A DNA stretch of 31,505 nt from Actinomycetes bacterium (GTDB lineage: Bacteria > Actinomycetota > Acidimicrobiia > Acidimicrobiales > CADCSY01). The position numbers were made by a program, and so were the translations under genes. Positions within the stretch are counted from its first letter, which is position 1. The number at the start of each line of letters is the position of its first letter. The DNA is taken from positions 1 to 31,505 of the forward strand of contig JAODBP010000100.1 of assembly GCA_025464025.1 (NCBI GenBank), read 5' to 3'. Of the stretch, positions 21,948-29,910 are shown piece by piece. Under the pieces are notes generated by a model. The model ran no database searches. It was not told the origin of the DNA and saw only the letters and a list, made by a program, of their open reading frames with translations.

Positions 21948-23548
21948 TTCCGGCGCTCGTCCCGGGCCACCACGAGACCGAGCGCCTCGAAGTCCCACGT
22001 CGTGTCGGTCACCGCCGCTTCCCGCAGCTTGTGCTTCATCACCCGCTGGGAGGCGTTCACCGGCAGCTCGTCCAGCAGCTCGACGTAGCGAGGGATGGCG
22101 AAGTACGGCAGCTCGACGCGGAAGAACTCGAACAGCACCTCGGGCGTGGGGGCGGCACCCGGTTCGGCGACGATGCAGGCCTTGATGTCGTCCTCCCCGA
22201 GGGGCGAGGCGACGCCGAGCACGGCGACGGCCGCCACCGCCGGGTGCTTCAGGATCGCCATCTCCAGCTCCTGCGAGGAGACCAGCTCGCCGCGACGGCG
22301 GAGGGCGTCCTTCTTCCGGTCCACGTAGTAGAGGCGGCCCTCTTCGTCCATCCGCCCGAGGTCACCGGTGTGGTGCCAGAAGTTCTTGAACGCCGCCAGC
22401 GTCGCGACCGGGTCGTTGAAGTAGCCCTCGAACATGATGCCGGGCTTGTTCGGGCGGGCGACGATCTCGCCGACCTCCCCGCGCGGCACCTCGTCGTCGT
22501 GGTCGTCGACGATGCGCACCTCGACGTCGGGCGCGGCGACGCCGGCGCTGCCGGGCAGGCGCGGCCCCGGCGTCGGGCAGATCGTCACCGGGCTCCACTC
22601 GGTCTGGGCGTAGAACTCGGTGAGGGCGACCATCCCGAACCGCTCCTCGAACTCGGTGAGCTTCTCGGGCTTGAGCGGGATGAACATGCCGCAGCGCACC
22701 TGGTGGTCGCGGTCGTCGTCGCGTGGCGGCTGGGCCAGCATCGCCATCGCCATCGGGCCGAGCCCGAGGATGTTGGTGACACCGAGCTCGCGGGCGCGGT
22801 CGAGGATCCGGCTGGCACTGAAGACGGGGTCGATGACGATCGACGCGCCCACGGCGAGCACCTGGCCGAGCGAGACGAACTGCCCGCCGATGTGGAAGAG
22901 GGGCATCGTCGTGTAGGCCACGTCGCCCGGCTGCACGTAGCCGACCGCACCGACCTTCCGGCCGATGCTCGTCGCGTACCGGTGCGGGATGATGCAGCCC
23001 TTCGGGTACCCGGTCGTGCCCGACGTGTACATGATGGCGTGGGTGGCCGTCGGGTCCAGCACGTCGAACTCGGCGTCGGCGCGGCCCGCGGGCTCCAGGT
23101 CGGCGAAGCGCAGGACCTGCTGCTTGGCCAGCTCGGGGGGCGCCTCGGTGCCGACGTGGAACACCGTCGTGAGCAGGGGCAGGTCGTCGACCAGCCCCGC
23201 GATCTGCCCCATCCCGAGGGTGTCGGTGATCAGGGCCGTCGACTGCGAGTGCGCGAGCTGGTACTTCAGGAAGTCGCCCTTGAGCGACGTGTTGATCGGC
23301 ACCTGCACGGCACCGGCCCGGGCCAATGCGAACACCGAGAGCAGGAACTCCTCGCAGTTCGGCAGGACGAGCGCCACGTGGGCACCCGGGGTCACCCCGT
23401 GCTGGCGGAACCCGTCGGCGAGCGCGATCGAGCGGTCCCTGACCTCGGCGCACGTGAGCCAGCCGTCGTCGCCGCACCTCACCAGCGGCGCGTCGGGCGT
23501 CGCCTCGGCCCGCTGGTCGAGGAGCGAGACGAACGTGGGATCGGTCAT
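21944..23548 (-). CDS. AMP-dependent acyl-CoA synthetase/ligase
   Basis: A 534-residue adenylate-forming enzyme predicted to activate a carboxylic acid to its CoA thioester via an acyl-AMP. Motifs: the P-loop Y-T-S-G-T-T-G-Y-P-K-G (174-184), F-Y-A-Q-T-E-W in place of the usual Y-G-x-T-E, the hinge W-H-H-T-G-D-L-G-R followed by Y-V-D-R-K-K-D, and a C-terminal Q-R-V-M-K-H-K-L with the catalytic Lys. It resembles long-chain or crotonobetaine/carnitine-type ligases more than acetyl-CoA synthetase. The ATG overlaps the MmgE/PrpD stop by one base (TGATG) and the stop overlaps the next start by four, so it is firmly inside the operon. The acid it activates is unknown. Confidence 0.93.
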   Translation of the reverse strand: MTDPTFVSLLDQRAEATPDAPLVRCGDDGWLTCAEVRDRSIALADGFRQHGVTPGAHVALVLPNCEEFLLSVFALARAGAVQVPINTSLKGDFLKYQLAHSQSTALITDTLGMGQIAGLVDDLPLLTTVFHVGTEAPPELAKQQVLRFADLEPAGRADAEFDVLDPTATHAIMYTSGTTGYPKGCIIPHRYATSIGRKVGAVGYVQPGDVAYTTMPLFHIGGQFVSLGQVLAVGASIVIDPVFSASRILDRARELGVTNILGLGPMAMAMLAQPPRDDDRDHQVRCGMFIPLKPEKLTEFEERFGMVALTEFYAQTEWSPVTICPTPGPRLPGSAGVAAPDVEVRIVDDHDDEVPRGEVGEIVARPNKPGIMFEGYFNDPVATLAAFKNFWHHTGDLGRMDEEGRLYYVDRKKDALRRRGELVSSQELEMAILKHPAVAAVAVLGVASPLGEDDIKACIVAEPGAAPTPEVLFEFFRVELPYFAIPRYVELLDELPVNASQRVMKHKLREAAVTDTTWDFEALGLVVARDERRK

Positions 23549-24939
23549 CAGGCCTCCGTCAGGCTCATGAGGTCGCGGATCGTGTGCTGCTCGAGGGCGT
23601 CGACCATGGCGATCACGCGATCGGCCCGTTCGTCGCCCAGCACCGGGCGCATGGCGTTGCGGGCGATCTGGACGCGCTCCTGGTAGGGCAGCGGCGCGTC
23701 CGGGCGGCCCCGCACCTTCAGCTGCTCGACCGTCTTCTCGAACCGGCGGCCGTCGACGAGCCGCACGGCCACCGTGTTGGCGTCGAACGCCCGCACGTCG
23801 GCCTGGGTCGGGTCGACGCCGACCGTGACCCGCTGGCGGGCCGCGACGTACCGGGGGTCGACGGCGGCGGCATCGGTGAAGGCGTGCACGTACGGCAGCT
23901 CGGGGATCCCGCCGACGAGCACGCCGGCCAGCGCCTGCCGGAAGCAGAACTTGGCCTGCTCGGCGTTCACCGGCTCGTCGATGTGGCAGACCCGGCGGTA
24001 GAACGGCGAGACGGTCAGCTCGATCGACTCGATGTCATCGGGCGCCAGGTCGTGCTCGCGCATGATGTCGATGAGGCCGTCGGTGCCGGCGTGGGTCGCG
24101 GCGCAGGCGCCGTACTTCTTGGGCGACGCGCCCGACGTCTCGATGAAGAACGATCCGCCGAGCCCGGCCGTGAGCGCCTCCGCCGTGTAGCCCCGGGGGC
24201 CGCCACCGGCGAACTGGTCGCCCCAGGAGAAGCGGCCATCGAGGTAGTCGGGGGCGGCGGTGAAGCCGCGCGCCGCGAGCTGGGCGGCGTGCACGCCGAC
24301 CCGGCTCGGTACGCCGGCCTCGTGCACGTGCGCCATGTAGCCGCAGTTGCGGGTGGTGCCGCCGCCGAGCGGGAGCGCCACGCCCAGCGCGTTGCGGAGC
24401 TGCTCGACATCGAGCCCCATGAGCTTCGCCGACGTCACGCAGGCACCGCCCGGGCCCACGAGCGAGATCCCCATGAAGCCCTGGTCCGGTCCGCCGAGTC
24501 CGGCGGTGCCGAGCCGGCCCGACAGCTCGACGCCGGCGACCATGGCCGCCAGGTAGTCCTCGCCCGATGATCCCAACCAGTCGCCGACGGCCAGACCGGC
24601 GGCAACCGGCGGGATCATGCAGCTCCCGGCCAGCGGCGCGAACGACTCGAGCTCGTCGGCGTGGGCGAGCGTGCCGTTGACGTACGCGGCCTCGGCGACC
24701 GCGGTCCTGAAGTCCATGCCGGCGACCTGCGCCTCCGGCGTGGCGCCCAGCTCACGGGCCATGCCGGCCACGAGCTGGCCGACGTGGGTCGGCGTCGCCG
24801 CGACCATGTGGCTGAGCGTCTCCAGCGTGAACAGCTTCGCCAGGTCCACGATGTGGGGCGGGAGGTCCTCGTAGGACAGCCCGACCGAGAACTCGGCGAG
24901 CTCGTTCGTGTACTCGGTCGTGGTCTCGGCGATCGACAT
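23548..24939 (-). CDS. MmgE/PrpD family protein
   Basis: A 463-residue protein of the MmgE/PrpD family, which includes 2-methylcitrate dehydratase, cis-aconitate decarboxylase and iminodisuccinate epimerase. Typical segments: the helical start with D-L-P-P-H-I-V-D-L-A-K, an A-Y-V-N-G-T-L-A-H-A-D-E-L-E segment (about 98-111) where PrpD has N-G-x-x-x-H-x-L-D-x-D-D, K-K-Y-G-A-C-A-A-T-H-A-G and a C-terminal domain with V-K-V-R-G-R-P-D. ATG with AAGGA about six bases upstream. Beside an acyl-CoA ligase and beta-oxidation genes it probably acts as a dehydratase or isomerase on a pathway acid (inference). It lies 29 bp after the amidohydrolase gene, a gap partly made of an 18-bp tandem repeat. Confidence 0.88.
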   Translation of the reverse strand: MSIAETTTEYTNELAEFSVGLSYEDLPPHIVDLAKLFTLETLSHMVAATPTHVGQLVAGMARELGATPEAQVAGMDFRTAVAEAAYVNGTLAHADELESFAPLAGSCMIPPVAAGLAVGDWLGSSGEDYLAAMVAGVELSGRLGTAGLGGPDQGFMGISLVGPGGACVTSAKLMGLDVEQLRNALGVALPLGGGTTRNCGYMAHVHEAGVPSRVGVHAAQLAARGFTAAPDYLDGRFSWGDQFAGGGPRGYTAEALTAGLGGSFFIETSGASPKKYGACAATHAGTDGLIDIMREHDLAPDDIESIELTVSPFYRRVCHIDEPVNAEQAKFCFRQALAGVLVGGIPELPYVHAFTDAAAVDPRYVAARQRVTVGVDPTQADVRAFDANTVAVRLVDGRRFEKTVEQLKVRGRPDAPLPYQERVQIARNAMRPVLGDERADRVIAMVDALEQHTIRDLMSLTEA

Positions 24940-24949
24940 GCGAGTCCTT

Positions 24950-24985
24950 GCTACTGGTAGGTGCTGGGCTACTGGTAGGTGCTGG
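24950..24985. repeat. Perfect 18-bp tandem duplication at the amidohydrolase stop
   Basis: The unit GCTACTGGTAGGTGCTGG (24950-24967) is repeated exactly at 24968-24985. On the minus strand the upstream unit encodes the amidohydrolase's last residues S-T-Y-Q and its TAG; the second unit repeats them after the stop. It pushes the next start further away and looks like a recent slippage or duplication. Confidence 0.9.
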
Positions 24986-26359
24986 ACAGCCGGAAGGCGC
25001 CGCTCCGCCCCGTCGGGAGCTCGTCGGGCGCCAGCGGGGTGGCGAGCTCCGCGGGCGTCGGGCCGATGCGGGCCGCGATCGGCGCCAGCTTCTCGCGGTC
25101 GAAGCGGAAGAGGTCGCCGCCGTCTCGCCGAGGATGAGGCGGGCCTCGTCCTCGGGCACGGTGCAGAACGTGTTGCGCAGGGCCTCGCGCGTGTAGGGCC
25201 AGGTGCCCTCGCAGTGCGGGTAGTCCGAGCCCCAGATGAGGTTGGTGAGCCCGACCTCGTGGCGGTACGCCACCTCGTACGGGGCCATGAAGCTCCCGCA
25301 CACGACGCAGTTGTCCTCCCAGTACTCGCTGGGCCGCCGGGGCAGGGCGTCGAGGTTGGCCGGGTCGTCGTCGATGTCGCCGTCACCGTCGACGCTCCCC
25401 AGGATGAACGGCGCAGCCGGCAGGAGGCCGCCACCCCGCCGCTCCGGGCTCATGGCGTTGTCGTAGATGCCGTCGAGGTGCCGGATGACGTCGGGGGCGA
25501 ACGCCACCCGGGACTCGGTCATGACGAACTTGAGGTTCGGGTGGCGGTGGAACACCCCGCCGAAGAGGAGCTGGGCCAGGCCCCGGTTGCTCAGCCAGTG
25601 GTTCTCGGAGATGTGCAGGAGCATCCCGCGCGGCGAGCCGATGCCGAGGCCGTCCTCGCCGCCGCCGCTGTGGGTCTGGAGCACCATGCCCGCCTCGGCG
25701 CAGGCCCCCCAGAGGGGCTCGTAGATCCGGTCGGTGTAGACGGGGAAGTCGGGGCGGGGCGCGGGGAGGTTCACCAGCCGGAGGCCGCGCTCGGCGCCCC
25801 AGTGCACCTCGGTGATCGCCGCGTCGATGTCCCACACCGGCATCTGCAGCACGCCGGTGAGCCGATCCGGGTCCGCGCTCACGTAGTCGGCGATCCACCG
25901 GTTCCAGATCGAGCCGGCGAGCGAGCGCAGCTCGGCCGGGATGCCGGCCGGCCCGGCGTTCCAGCCCTTGCCCATGAAGGGCAGCTCCTCGAGGTTCTGC
26001 CCGCCGGCGAACACGACCTCGGCGGCGATCCCCGACTCGTCCATGTGGCGCAGGTGGGCGCCCGGGTCGTGGTGGCCCTCGCACTCGATGTTGCGGGCGA
26101 ACGCCTCGAGCCCGAGCTCCCGCAGCGTCGGGTCGGGCTTGTCCCCGGCCCGACCCTCCATGATCCGGTCGCGGGTGGGCTTCGCCGCTCGGCGCGACTG
26201 CTCGCAGAACTCGTCGAACTGCGGGAGGTACTTCTCCGGGCAGTACGGCCGGTAGTGGACCTCGGGCACCGGCCCGGCATGCGAGTCACCGGACACGATC
26301 AGGTAGCGCTGGCCGCGGAGCTCCGCCATCCGCGCCAGTGCGGCATCGACCTTCGTCAT
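24969..26359 (-). pseudogene. Amidohydrolase family (TIM-barrel metal-dependent hydrolase), frameshifted
   Basis: Predicted metal-dependent hydrolase or decarboxylase of the amidohydrolase-2 family, about 463 residues if the frame is restored. Residues 1-410 read well: S-G-D-S-H-A-G with the metal-binding D-x-H (25-27), H-L-R-H-M-D-E-S-G-I, L-Q-T-H-S-G-G-G, the H-R-H-P-N-L-K-F segment and W-G-S-D-Y-P-H with the metal Asp. After L-I-L-G-E-T-A the frame breaks in a GGCGGC run at 25115-25122. The expected continuation (D-L-F-R-F-D-R-E-K-L-A-P, ending S-S-T-Y-Q) is one frame over and stops at 24969-24971, so one base seems missing. This is either a sequencing or assembly slip or real decay, which affects only the last 50 or so residues. 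ATG with GAGG upstream; heads the five-gene operon. Confidence 0.82.
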
Positions 26360-26418
26360 GGTGCCACGCCTCCCCTTCCCCCGTCGGCATCGATGATCGC
26401 ACCCGACTCGCCGATGTG

Positions 26419-26434
26419 TCAACTGTGGTGTTGA
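26419..26434. promoter_or_regulatory. Operator-like inverted repeat TCAAC-N6-GTTGA between divergent genes
   Basis: Perfect 5-6-5 repeat, extended to gTCAAC...GTTGAc, 59 bp from the amidohydrolase ATG (minus) and 33 bp from the hydratase ATG (plus). Its right half overlaps TTGACA (26431-26436), a perfect -35 for the plus-strand gene. One bound dimer could control both operons. Confidence 0.7.
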
Positions 26435-26455
26435 CAGGTGGAGGCGCGCTCACGG

Positions 26456-26461
26456 TACGGT
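26456..26461 (+). promoter_or_regulatory. Candidate -10 of a leaderless hydratase transcript
   Basis: TACGGT ends six bases before the ATG at 26468, and no ribosome site is present. The TTGACA at 26431-26436 lies 19 bases upstream, a slightly long but possible spacing. Identical in layout to the Rieske promoter at 17781-17786. Confidence 0.45.
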
Positions 26462-26467
26462 GCATGC

Positions 26468-27226
26468 ATGGCCGATGACGACGTCGTGACCGTGCAGCTC
26501 GTGGGGCCGGTCGCCGTGGTGGAGCTGCACCGGCCGCCCCACAACTTCTTCGACGTCGCCTCGGTGAGCGCCCTCGCCGACGCCGTCCTCGAGGTCGGGA
26601 GCGACCCGCGCTGCCGGGCGACCGTCCTGGCGACCGAGGGCAAGAACTTCTGCGCCGGGGCCGCCCTGGGCGGGGCCGAGGCCATGGACGTGGCGACGCT
26701 CTACGAGCAGGCGGCCCGGCTGGCGTCGAGCCCGGTGCCGGTCGTCGCCGCCGTCCAGGGCGCCGCCGTCGGTGGCGGCCTCGGCCTGGCCATGGTGGCC
26801 GACTTCCGCGTCGCCACCCCGGAGACCCGGTTCACCTGCAACTTCGCCAAGCTCGGCTTCCACCACGGCTTCGGCCTCTCGGCGACGCTCCCCGATGCCG
26901 TCGGCCAGCAGCGGGCGCTCGAGCTCCTCTACACCGGCGGCACGGTCATGGGCACCGACGCCGCCGCCTGGGGCCTCGCCGAGCGCGTGGTCCCCCTCGA
27001 GGACCTCCGGAGCGCGGCGATGGCCTTCGCCGAGGAGATCGCCGCCTCCGCGCCCCTCTCCATCCGGTCGATACGGGCGACGATGCGCGGCGACGTGCCC
27101 GACCGCATCCGCCGGGCGACGGCCCGGGAGCAGGAGCAGCAGGCGCTGCTCCTGCCGACGGCCGACTTCGTCGAGGGGGTCGCGGCCACCGCCGAGCGAC
27201 GCCCCCCGAGCTTCGTCGGCCGCTAG
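26468..27226 (+). CDS. Enoyl-CoA hydratase/isomerase family protein
   Basis: A 252-residue crotonase-fold protein. It has N-F-C-A-G-A-A-L (about 61-68) and G-A-A-V-G-G-G-L-G-L (about 98-107) for the oxyanion hole. The first catalytic Glu of enoyl-CoA hydratase (in P-E-I-x-L-G) is replaced: the matching stretch reads N-F-A-K-L-G-F-H. The second may be the Glu in R-A-L-E-L-L-Y-T-G. The reaction may therefore be isomerisation or another crotonase chemistry. The ATG is chosen because a TACGGT -10 stands six bases before it and there is no ribosome site (probably leaderless). Transcribed divergently from the amidohydrolase operon with a shared operator-like repeat. Confidence 0.86.
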   Translation: MADDDVVTVQLVGPVAVVELHRPPHNFFDVASVSALADAVLEVGSDPRCRATVLATEGKNFCAGAALGGAEAMDVATLYEQAARLASSPVPVVAAVQGAAVGGGLGLAMVADFRVATPETRFTCNFAKLGFHHGFGLSATLPDAVGQQRALELLYTGGTVMGTDAAAWGLAERVVPLEDLRSAAMAFAEEIAASAPLSIRSIRATMRGDVPDRIRRATAREQEQQALLLPTADFVEGVAATAERRPPSFVGR

Positions 27227-27240
27227 CTGTCGCCAAGGCT

Positions 27241-27289
27241 GAGTTCTGGACGGTTCTTGGTGACATGCCCCAACAACCGTCCACAACTC
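27241..27289. terminator. Long imperfect palindrome between convergent genes, possible bidirectional terminator
   Basis: Arms 27241-27260 and 27270-27289 pair at 18 of 20 positions, the only mismatches being two C-C pairs, around a nine-base loop. It fills most of the 85-bp gap between the hydratase and CoA-transferase stops. It has no U-tract on either side. A terminator or a REP-type repeated element are both possible. Confidence 0.5.
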
Positions 27290-27311
27290 GGCGATCCGGG
27301 CCGCGAGCCCG

Positions 27312-29882
27312 TCAGATGACGTCGTCCTCGGCGAGCTGGGCGATCTCGCCGGAGCCCATGCCCAGGAGCTCGCCGAGGACCCACTCGTTGTCCTCGCCGT
27401 AGCCCGGCGCACCGCGATCGATGGGCCCACCCGCGTACGGCGGCGTCGCCGACATCTTCACCGGCATCTCGCTCACCGGCCACCGGCCGATCTTCGTCCC
27501 GGTCACCTCGGTCAGCCACTCCAGGTGCTCGAGCTGCGGGTCGCGGTCGCAGCGGTCCTCCGCGGTCTGGCACACCCCGGCGGGCACCCCGGCGGCCTGG
27601 AGCTCCGCCATCAGGGCGTAGCGGTCCTCGGTCGCGGTCCAGGCCCCGACGAGGCGGTCGAGCTCGTCCTGGTGGGCGAGGCGGCCGGCCAAGGTGTCGA
27701 AGCGGGCGTCCGAGGTCCACGACTGGCCGACGACCTTGGCGAACCCGGCCCACTCGTCCTCGGTGAAGCACCCGATGGCGATCCACCGGTCGTCACCCTC
27801 GCACGGGTAGGCGCCGTGCGGCGCGGCCGGCTTGTACGGCGACCGGTTGCCGGAGCGGGCGTAGGCCCGTCCGTTGGCCGACCAGTCGAGGACGGCACCG
27901 CCGGCCAGGAAGAGGCCGGACTCCGTCTGCGACGCGTCGATCCACTGCCCCTTGCCGGTCCGGCCGCGGTAGTGGAGGGCGGCCAGCATCGCCGCGGCGA
28001 AGCTGTAGGCGCCGATCCAGTCGAGGTACGAGTACCCCCAGCCGGCGGGCATGGCCGGCTCGGGCAGCCCGGACATCTCCGAGATGCCCGACAGCGCGGC
28101 GGCGATCGGGCCCACGGCCCGGAACCGCCCGTAGGTGCCGAGGGTGCCCATGCCCGACTGCTGGGCGTAGATGACGTCCGGCTTGATCTCCCGCAGGACG
28201 TCGTAGCCGAGGCCCAGGCGGTCCATCACCCCGGGCGAGAAGCCCTCGGCGACGATGTCGGACATCGCCACCAGGCGACGGGCGATGTCGAGGCCCCGGG
28301 GGTCGCGCACGTTCAGCGACAGCCCGCGCTTCCCCGGGTTCTTGTTGTTGAACTGCCCGCCCATGTCGAGGTCGTCGACCCCGGGCAGGGGGCCGGTCGC
28401 CTGCTCCCGGGCCGCTCGACCACCGACCGGCGCCATGGCGGCTCGCCGGGTGTCGGGGTTGCCCTTCCACTCGACCTTGATGCACTCGGCCCCCTGGGCG
28501 GCGAGGTAGCGGGTGCCGCCGGCCGAGGCGAGGAACCACGTGAAGTCCAGGACGCGCACGTCCTGGAGCGCGAACGGCTTACCCCGGGCCGACAGCTTCG
28601 GCTCGCCGCCCGCCTCGAGCGTGGGACGGGGCCGGGTCCGGGCCGCCGGCAGCTCGGCCGACACCTCGGCCTGGTCCTCCCCCAGCTGCGGGGCCCGCCG
28701 GCCCACCGTCCACGACGGCTCGGTCGACGTCCACTTGCGCACCGCGTAGGTGAGCGGTCGGCCCAGCTCGGGGTGCTCGACCTCGGCGTAGCTGCCCCGG
28801 ATCGACCAGTGCTCGTCGGCGACGTTCTCGTGGGGCTTCCGCAGCGGCGAGCAGACCATCCCCGCCTGCTGCGCCTCGGCCCACGGCAGCCGGTCCCAGC
28901 TGTACTTGCGGACCCAGCGCCCGATGACCTCGGCGAGGTGGGCACCCCGCTCCGAGTCCGGGGCGCTGCCAGGGATGGAACGCCCGCCGGCCTCCTTCTC
29001 CGCCGACTCCCCCATGGTGCCGGCGAGGCCGAACCGGGCGAGGTAGGCGATCGTGTCCTGCTCGTCCTTGCTGCCGATCCGGGCGTGGGTCAGCCAGCGC
29101 CCGTCCTTGGTGTGCGAGATCGTCGGCACCATCGTCACCTTCTCGGCGGCGTGGCGGCACGTCTGGCGCAGCAGCGGGATGCGGCGCATCACCCAGTTCA
29201 TGAGGTCGAGCTCGGTGCTCTTGGCGACCGCCTCGTGCACGGCGCACGACAGCGCCTGGCCCGCGCCCGTGCGCTGCTGGTGCACCAGCGCGCCGAGGAT
29301 GCCGACCACCAGCTGCTCGCTGGCGATCATGTAGGCCTGCCACGACTGGGGCGCGATCGGCGGCAGGTCGTAGTGACCCCCGGGTTCCGGGTCGTAGCCG
29401 CAGTTCATCATCGGCCCGCCCAGTGCGAGGTGGACGAGGTCCGACGCCTTGAACGAGCTCCACGGACCGTCGTCGCCGAACGGCGACATCCGCGCCACGA
29501 CGAGGTGGGGGAACCGGGCCGACAGGTTCGCCAGGCCCCGCTCGTCGAGGTAGCCGGCGGGCGTCGACTCGACGAGCACGTCCGCCGTGGCGAGCAGCTC
29601 CAGGAGCCGCTCGACGTCGGCGGGCGCGTCGAGGTCGAGCACGACCGACCGCTTGCCGCGGTTGTGCTGCCAGAAGTAGAGCGACCGCTCGGGGTCGGGC
29701 TCGTCGTCGAGGAAGGGCCCGAGCTGGCGGGTCGGGCTCCCGCCCACCGGCTCGACCTTGATCACGTCGGCACCGAGCCCGGCGAGGAGCAGGCCGGCAT
29801 GCTCGGCCTGCTCGTCGGCCAGCTCGACCACCCGCACCCCCGCGAGCACCCCCTGCTCGGGTCCATCGGTCCTGGCTGTCAT
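27312..29882 (-). CDS. Tandem-domain CaiB/BaiF family III CoA-transferase
   Basis: An 856-residue fusion of two family III CoA-transferase units, which normally occur as single chains of about 400 residues. Unit 1 (about 10-410) begins with L-A-G-V-R-V-V-E-L-A and G-L-G-A-D-V-I-K-V-E-P, with R-G-K-R-S-V-V-L-D-L. Unit 2 (about 435-850) begins with L-Q-D-V-R-V-L-D-F-T, A-Q-G-A-E-C-I-K-V-E-W and has N-P-G-K-R-G-L-S-L-N. At the catalytic acid position, unit 1 reads A-V-H-E-A and unit 2 A-S-Q-T-E-S. Natural family III enzymes are interlocked dimers, so one chain may form a pseudo-dimer (inference). They move CoA from one acyl group to an acid, so this may activate the pathway substrate. ATG with GGAGG upstream. 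The reductase gene precedes it by 28 bp. Confidence 0.9.
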   Translation of the reverse strand: MTARTDGPEQGVLAGVRVVELADEQAEHAGLLLAGLGADVIKVEPVGGSPTRQLGPFLDDEPDPERSLYFWQHNRGKRSVVLDLDAPADVERLLELLATADVLVESTPAGYLDERGLANLSARFPHLVVARMSPFGDDGPWSSFKASDLVHLALGGPMMNCGYDPEPGGHYDLPPIAPQSWQAYMIASEQLVVGILGALVHQQRTGAGQALSCAVHEAVAKSTELDLMNWVMRRIPLLRQTCRHAAEKVTMVPTISHTKDGRWLTHARIGSKDEQDTIAYLARFGLAGTMGESAEKEAGGRSIPGSAPDSERGAHLAEVIGRWVRKYSWDRLPWAEAQQAGMVCSPLRKPHENVADEHWSIRGSYAEVEHPELGRPLTYAVRKWTSTEPSWTVGRRAPQLGEDQAEVSAELPAARTRPRPTLEAGGEPKLSARGKPFALQDVRVLDFTWFLASAGGTRYLAAQGAECIKVEWKGNPDTRRAAMAPVGGRAAREQATGPLPGVDDLDMGGQFNNKNPGKRGLSLNVRDPRGLDIARRLVAMSDIVAEGFSPGVMDRLGLGYDVLREIKPDVIYAQQSGMGTLGTYGRFRAVGPIAAALSGISEMSGLPEPAMPAGWGYSYLDWIGAYSFAAAMLAALHYRGRTGKGQWIDASQTESGLFLAGGAVLDWSANGRAYARSGNRSPYKPAAPHGAYPCEGDDRWIAIGCFTEDEWAGFAKVVGQSWTSDARFDTLAGRLAHQDELDRLVGAWTATEDRYALMAELQAAGVPAGVCQTAEDRCDRDPQLEHLEWLTEVTGTKIGRWPVSEMPVKMSATPPYAGGPIDRGAPGYGEDNEWVLGELLGMGSGEIAQLAEDDVI

Positions 29883-29910
29883 CGGTCCCTCCTGGCACGT
29901 CTGTCGATGA

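Noticed and set aside
24752..25114. C-terminal extension of the amidohydrolase in its original frame
   Set aside because: After the break the frame reads S- and R-rich shadow sequence and runs into the start of the MmgE/PrpD gene; the other frame gives a family-like ending and a sensible stop.
4677..26434. Reading the operators as KstR or KstR2 steroid-regulon sites
   Set aside because: The spacing and half-sites differ from the motifs I recall for both regulators, so a steroid substrate cannot be inferred from them.
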